Below are positions 6,029 through 7,833 of a stretch of DNA of 7,833 nucleotides, piece by piece; within the stretch, counting starts at the first letter, position 1; every line of letters starts with the position of its first letter. Position numbers and translations under genes: made by a program. Below the pieces are notes generated by a model. It saw nothing but the letters and a program-made list of their open reading frames with translations. It was not told where the DNA came from and searched no databases. Origin of the DNA: UBA1443 sp964445745 (GTDB lineage: Bacteria > Omnitrophota > Omnitrophia > Omnitrophales > Aquincolibacteriaceae); the NCBI GenBank assembly GCA_964445745.1, contig CAYULU010000051.1, positions 1-7,833 on the forward strand. Direction: 5' to 3'.

Positions 6029-7231
6029 TTATTTTTTAAAAAAAACCTTTAAGACCAATTTCTTCAATTTGGATAAAACCCACCTTCGTCCGTGACGGGT
6101 CAGGAAAAAATTCACCCCCCAGCACAGTTTCAAAACGGGCGAATAATAACGGTATAATTTCATAAAAGGCACCCCTTGGGACAACTGCCGCATAAAGACA
6201 GCCCTCCAAAAGGGTTTCGGCACCACACCGGACAAAAGCCTGGGGTTTCCAGGCACTGCAATATCAAAACCAGTCTCTCTTAATTCAATGTTTTCTTTAC
6301 TTCGAAGCAAATCAATCCATTCATTCCCTTTGAGGGTATTCGTCAAAATAACAGATACTCCGCGCCAGTCACTCCACTGGCTGGGAACCCTCCAAAAATC
6401 TCCCACCGTGATATCTCCCGGGCGGATACTTCCCTGGTATCGGCAATCATGACATGAGTCCATCATAATCACGTGATCCACCAGGAAGGCCCTCACAAAT
6501 GGGTCTTTCATAAACTTGCCATCATATAACCTCTCGGATTGAGTCACTGCCCTGATATTAAAACTGGAGTTATTGCTTTTCCCTCTAAAGCAATAGGACT
6601 TTAATCCTTCGGGAAAAAATTCGTCACGATATTGCTGAAAAGCCCGCAAGGATGGCACTCCATGACAAATCAAGTCCACCAGAAGCACTTTTTCTCTCTG
6701 CTTTTGGGATAATGCAAGTCCGAGAGCCGCCACCTGACACGGTGTACCGCAAAACAGAACATCCCTGCCTTTTTCAGAAATCTCCCGTATAGTCCGAATC
6801 ACCTTACCGATTTTGCTTGGGACATATTTACTCCCCCGGAACTTCTCCACTTCATCCCAGGATTGAACCAGAAGATGTTCAGGCTCCCAATTCTTATTCC
6901 AGGCACATGCCACCACAACACCTCCCGCCTCAAGAATCCCCCTTGCCAATTCTGAAAAAATTCCTCCTGACGAACTGGACAAACGCACGGAATCATCCTT
7001 TGACCAGGCCGCATACACTCGCGGGGGAGATAAAAACGGAGGTTTCCATGATAATTCCGGGCACTTCTTGATGCAAAGACCACAATTCGTACAACGCAAC
7101 CGATCCACGATGGGACGGTAGAATCCTTCGTTTGAGAGAATCATTTCAATGGCGCCTTCCGGGCATGCGTTATAACAACCAGCGCACCCTGTACACCTCT
7201 CGTTTGTCACTATTTCAATATTCTGACGCAT
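6029..7231 (-). CDS. FrhB/FdhB-type iron-sulfur flavoprotein (coenzyme F420 hydrogenase/dehydrogenase beta-subunit family)
   Basis: A 400-aa cytoplasmic protein. Its N-terminus is a bacterial ferredoxin domain with two [4Fe-4S] motifs: Cys13/16/19/23 and Cys47/50/53/57, each C-x2-C-x2-C-x3-C-P. Next is the FrhB N-terminal and C-terminal domain region: SSSSGGIF (85-92), FCGTPCQ with Cys161 and Cys165, DLICHGVPS (186-194, Cys189), a Cys260-x2-Cys263 pair, and GDFW (277-280). These are the family's flavin and cluster-binding signatures. The family includes F420-reducing hydrogenase and formate dehydrogenase beta subunits, but also many proteins in polysaccharide gene clusters that do not use F420. 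Here it stands alone, without hydrogenase or formate dehydrogenase subunits, and the electron partner is unknown. The C-terminus is basic and hydrophobic. The ATG at 7231 has a strong ribosome binding site (GAGGGGG, upstream by about seven bases). Confidence 0.9.
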   Translation of the reverse strand: MRQNIEIVTNERCTGCAGCYNACPEGAIEMILSNEGFYRPIVDRLRCTNCGLCIKKCPELSWKPPFLSPPRVYAAWSKDDSVRLSSSSGGIFSELARGILEAGGVVVACAWNKNWEPEHLLVQSWDEVEKFRGSKYVPSKIGKVIRTIREISEKGRDVLFCGTPCQVAALGLALSQKQREKVLLVDLICHGVPSLRAFQQYRDEFFPEGLKSYCFRGKSNNSSFNIRAVTQSERLYDGKFMKDPFVRAFLVDHVIMMDSCHDCRYQGSIRPGDITVGDFWRVPSQWSDWRGVSVILTNTLKGNEWIDLLRSKENIELRETGFDIAVPGNPRLLSGVVPKPFWRAVFMRQLSQGVPFMKLYRYYSPVLKLCWGVNFFLTRHGRRWVLSKLKKLVLKVFFKK

Positions 7232-7334
7232 TATGATTCCCCCTCAACCGCCAACCTGAGATCGCCCAAAAACCGACATCGATTTTCATGCAACTGATCA
7301 AACGCTTTTAGACTATCGAACCTTTGCTCCGATA

Positions 7335-7347
7335 CTTGATGATCAAG
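7335..7347. repeat. 13-base palindrome in the divergent gap (CTTGAT-G-ATCAAG)
   Basis: A perfect six-base inverted repeat around one central base, in the 260-base gap between the FrhB-like gene (starts 7231, leftward) and the HIT gene (starts 7492, rightward). A second perfect palindrome, GAGATATCTC, is at 7383-7392, just before the -35 box of the HIT promoter. They could be operators, but nothing identifies a regulator, and short palindromes arise by chance. The rest of the gap holds the HIT promoter and no gene or RNA that I recognise. Confidence 0.25.
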
Positions 7348-7395
7348 GTTTCTATTTTCGCAAATTATTCTTCGCCGGCATTGAGATATCTCGAC

Positions 7396-7424
7396 TTTAC
7401 CCCACCGATAATTGATCTTATAAT
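7396..7424 (+). promoter_or_regulatory. Sigma-70-type promoter for the HIT gene
   Basis: TTTACC (-35, 7396-7401), a 17-base spacer, and a perfect TATAAT (-10, 7419-7424). The -35 matches four of six consensus bases. Transcription would begin near 7431, giving a leader of about 60 bases before the ATG at 7492. Confidence 0.55.
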
Positions 7425-7491
7425 CGCAAAAAAAGGAACCTGTCTTCCTCTACACCACCGTAGCATCACCTGTCAAAAAATGGAGGCCAAC

Positions 7492-7833
7492 ATGGCAACG
7501 ATTTTTACAAAAATTATTTCAGGAGAACTTCCGGCTCACAAAATCCTTGAGGAGGATCGTTTCCTGGCGTTTCTTGATATCCGCCCGGTCAATCCAGGGC
7601 ATACGCTTGTCATTCCTAAACAGGAAATCGACTACATCTTTGACCTGGAAGATCCCCTTCTCAAAGACCTGATGGTTTTTGCTAAAAAAGTTTCTCGGGG
7701 AATCCGCAAAGCCATCCCCTGCAAAAGAATCGGCGTGATGGTGGCCGGACTTGAAGTCCCGCATACTCACATCCATCTCATCCCCATCATCGAAAGCCTT
7801 CACGAACTCAATTTTTCCCGCGCTCAATCTATG
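7492..7833 (+). CDS. HIT-family nucleotide hydrolase (3' end off the window)
   Basis: The first 114 codons of a histidine-triad protein, a homodimeric nucleoside-phosphoramidate/AMP-transfer hydrolase of the Hint/HinT type. The N-terminus MATIFTKIISGELP, the segment DIRPVNPGHTLVIPK (29-43) and the triad His91-x-His93-x-His95-Leu-Ile are all typical; His93 is the predicted nucleophile and the residue after the triad is Pro98. Full-length relatives have about 110-140 residues, so only a short C-terminal part is likely missing. The frame is open to the right edge. The ATG at 7492 follows GGAGG (7482-7486) by five bases. An in-frame ATG at 7480 overlaps that ribosome binding site and is less likely. 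A good promoter lies at 7396-7424. The gene is probably a standalone housekeeping gene. Confidence 0.93.
   Translation, partial: MATIFTKIISGELPAHKILEEDRFLAFLDIRPVNPGHTLVIPKQEIDYIFDLEDPLLKDLMVFAKKVSRGIRKAIPCKRIGVMVAGLEVPHTHIHLIPIIESLHELNFSRAQSM

Noticed and set aside
7519..7827. 102-codon minus-strand ORF at the right edge
   Set aside because: It is antisense to the HIT gene, which has the histidine triad and a good ribosome binding site.
1..7833. CRISPR arrays, insertion sequences, tRNA or rRNA genes, defence or secretion clusters
   Set aside because: No repeated spaced units, transposase motifs, cloverleaf-like or rRNA-like sequence, or linked effector genes could be seen by reading both strands.

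Overview
The window is an ordinary-looking chromosomal stretch from a Gram-negative bacterium. Evidence for the outer membrane is a heptose epimerase of LPS inner-core synthesis, a retraction ATPase of type IV pili, and a secreted protein resembling an exosortase-associated family. Base composition looks intermediate by eye. This mix (short, single-gene units, exosortase-like accessory protein, PilT-like ATPase, FrhB-like Fe-S protein) recalls uncultivated lineages such as Omnitrophota or Nitrospirota/Desulfobacterota relatives, but no marker here fixes the phylum; that assignment is inference.

Layout, left to right: the 5' part of a small secreted protein on the minus strand (1-296), divergent from hldD (about 356-1279, +). 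An AI-2E/PerM-family membrane protein follows on the same strand (1369-2421), preceded by a 20-codon upstream ORF (1302-1364) that has the only good ribosome binding site in the gap. A PilT/PilU-type ATPase (2458-3567, -) converges on it, with a hairpin between the two. A divergent promoter region separates the ATPase from a membrane-bound sensor histidine kinase without a receiver domain (3750-5165, +). The kinase gene ends inside a CxxCxxCC (YkgJ-type) gene on the minus strand (5141-5449), which lies downstream of a small DUF4870/Tic20-like membrane protein gene (5508-5852, -). An FrhB/FdhB-type iron-sulfur flavoprotein (6029-7231, -) comes next, then a 260-base divergent gap with a good promoter, then the start of a HIT-family nucleotide hydrolase (7492 to the right edge, +).

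The genes do not form one pathway. They are mostly housekeeping or envelope genes with frequent strand switches and no partner genes: no other pil gene, no response regulator, no F420 or polysaccharide gene. I found no mobile element, CRISPR array, RNA gene or defence system. The points most worth checking are the coupled leader ORF before the permease, the overlapping convergent kinase/YkgJ ends with a possible terminator placed beyond the antisense gene, the orphan FrhB-like protein, and the altered motifs in the PilT-like ATPase. I see no convincing case for a wholly new system.
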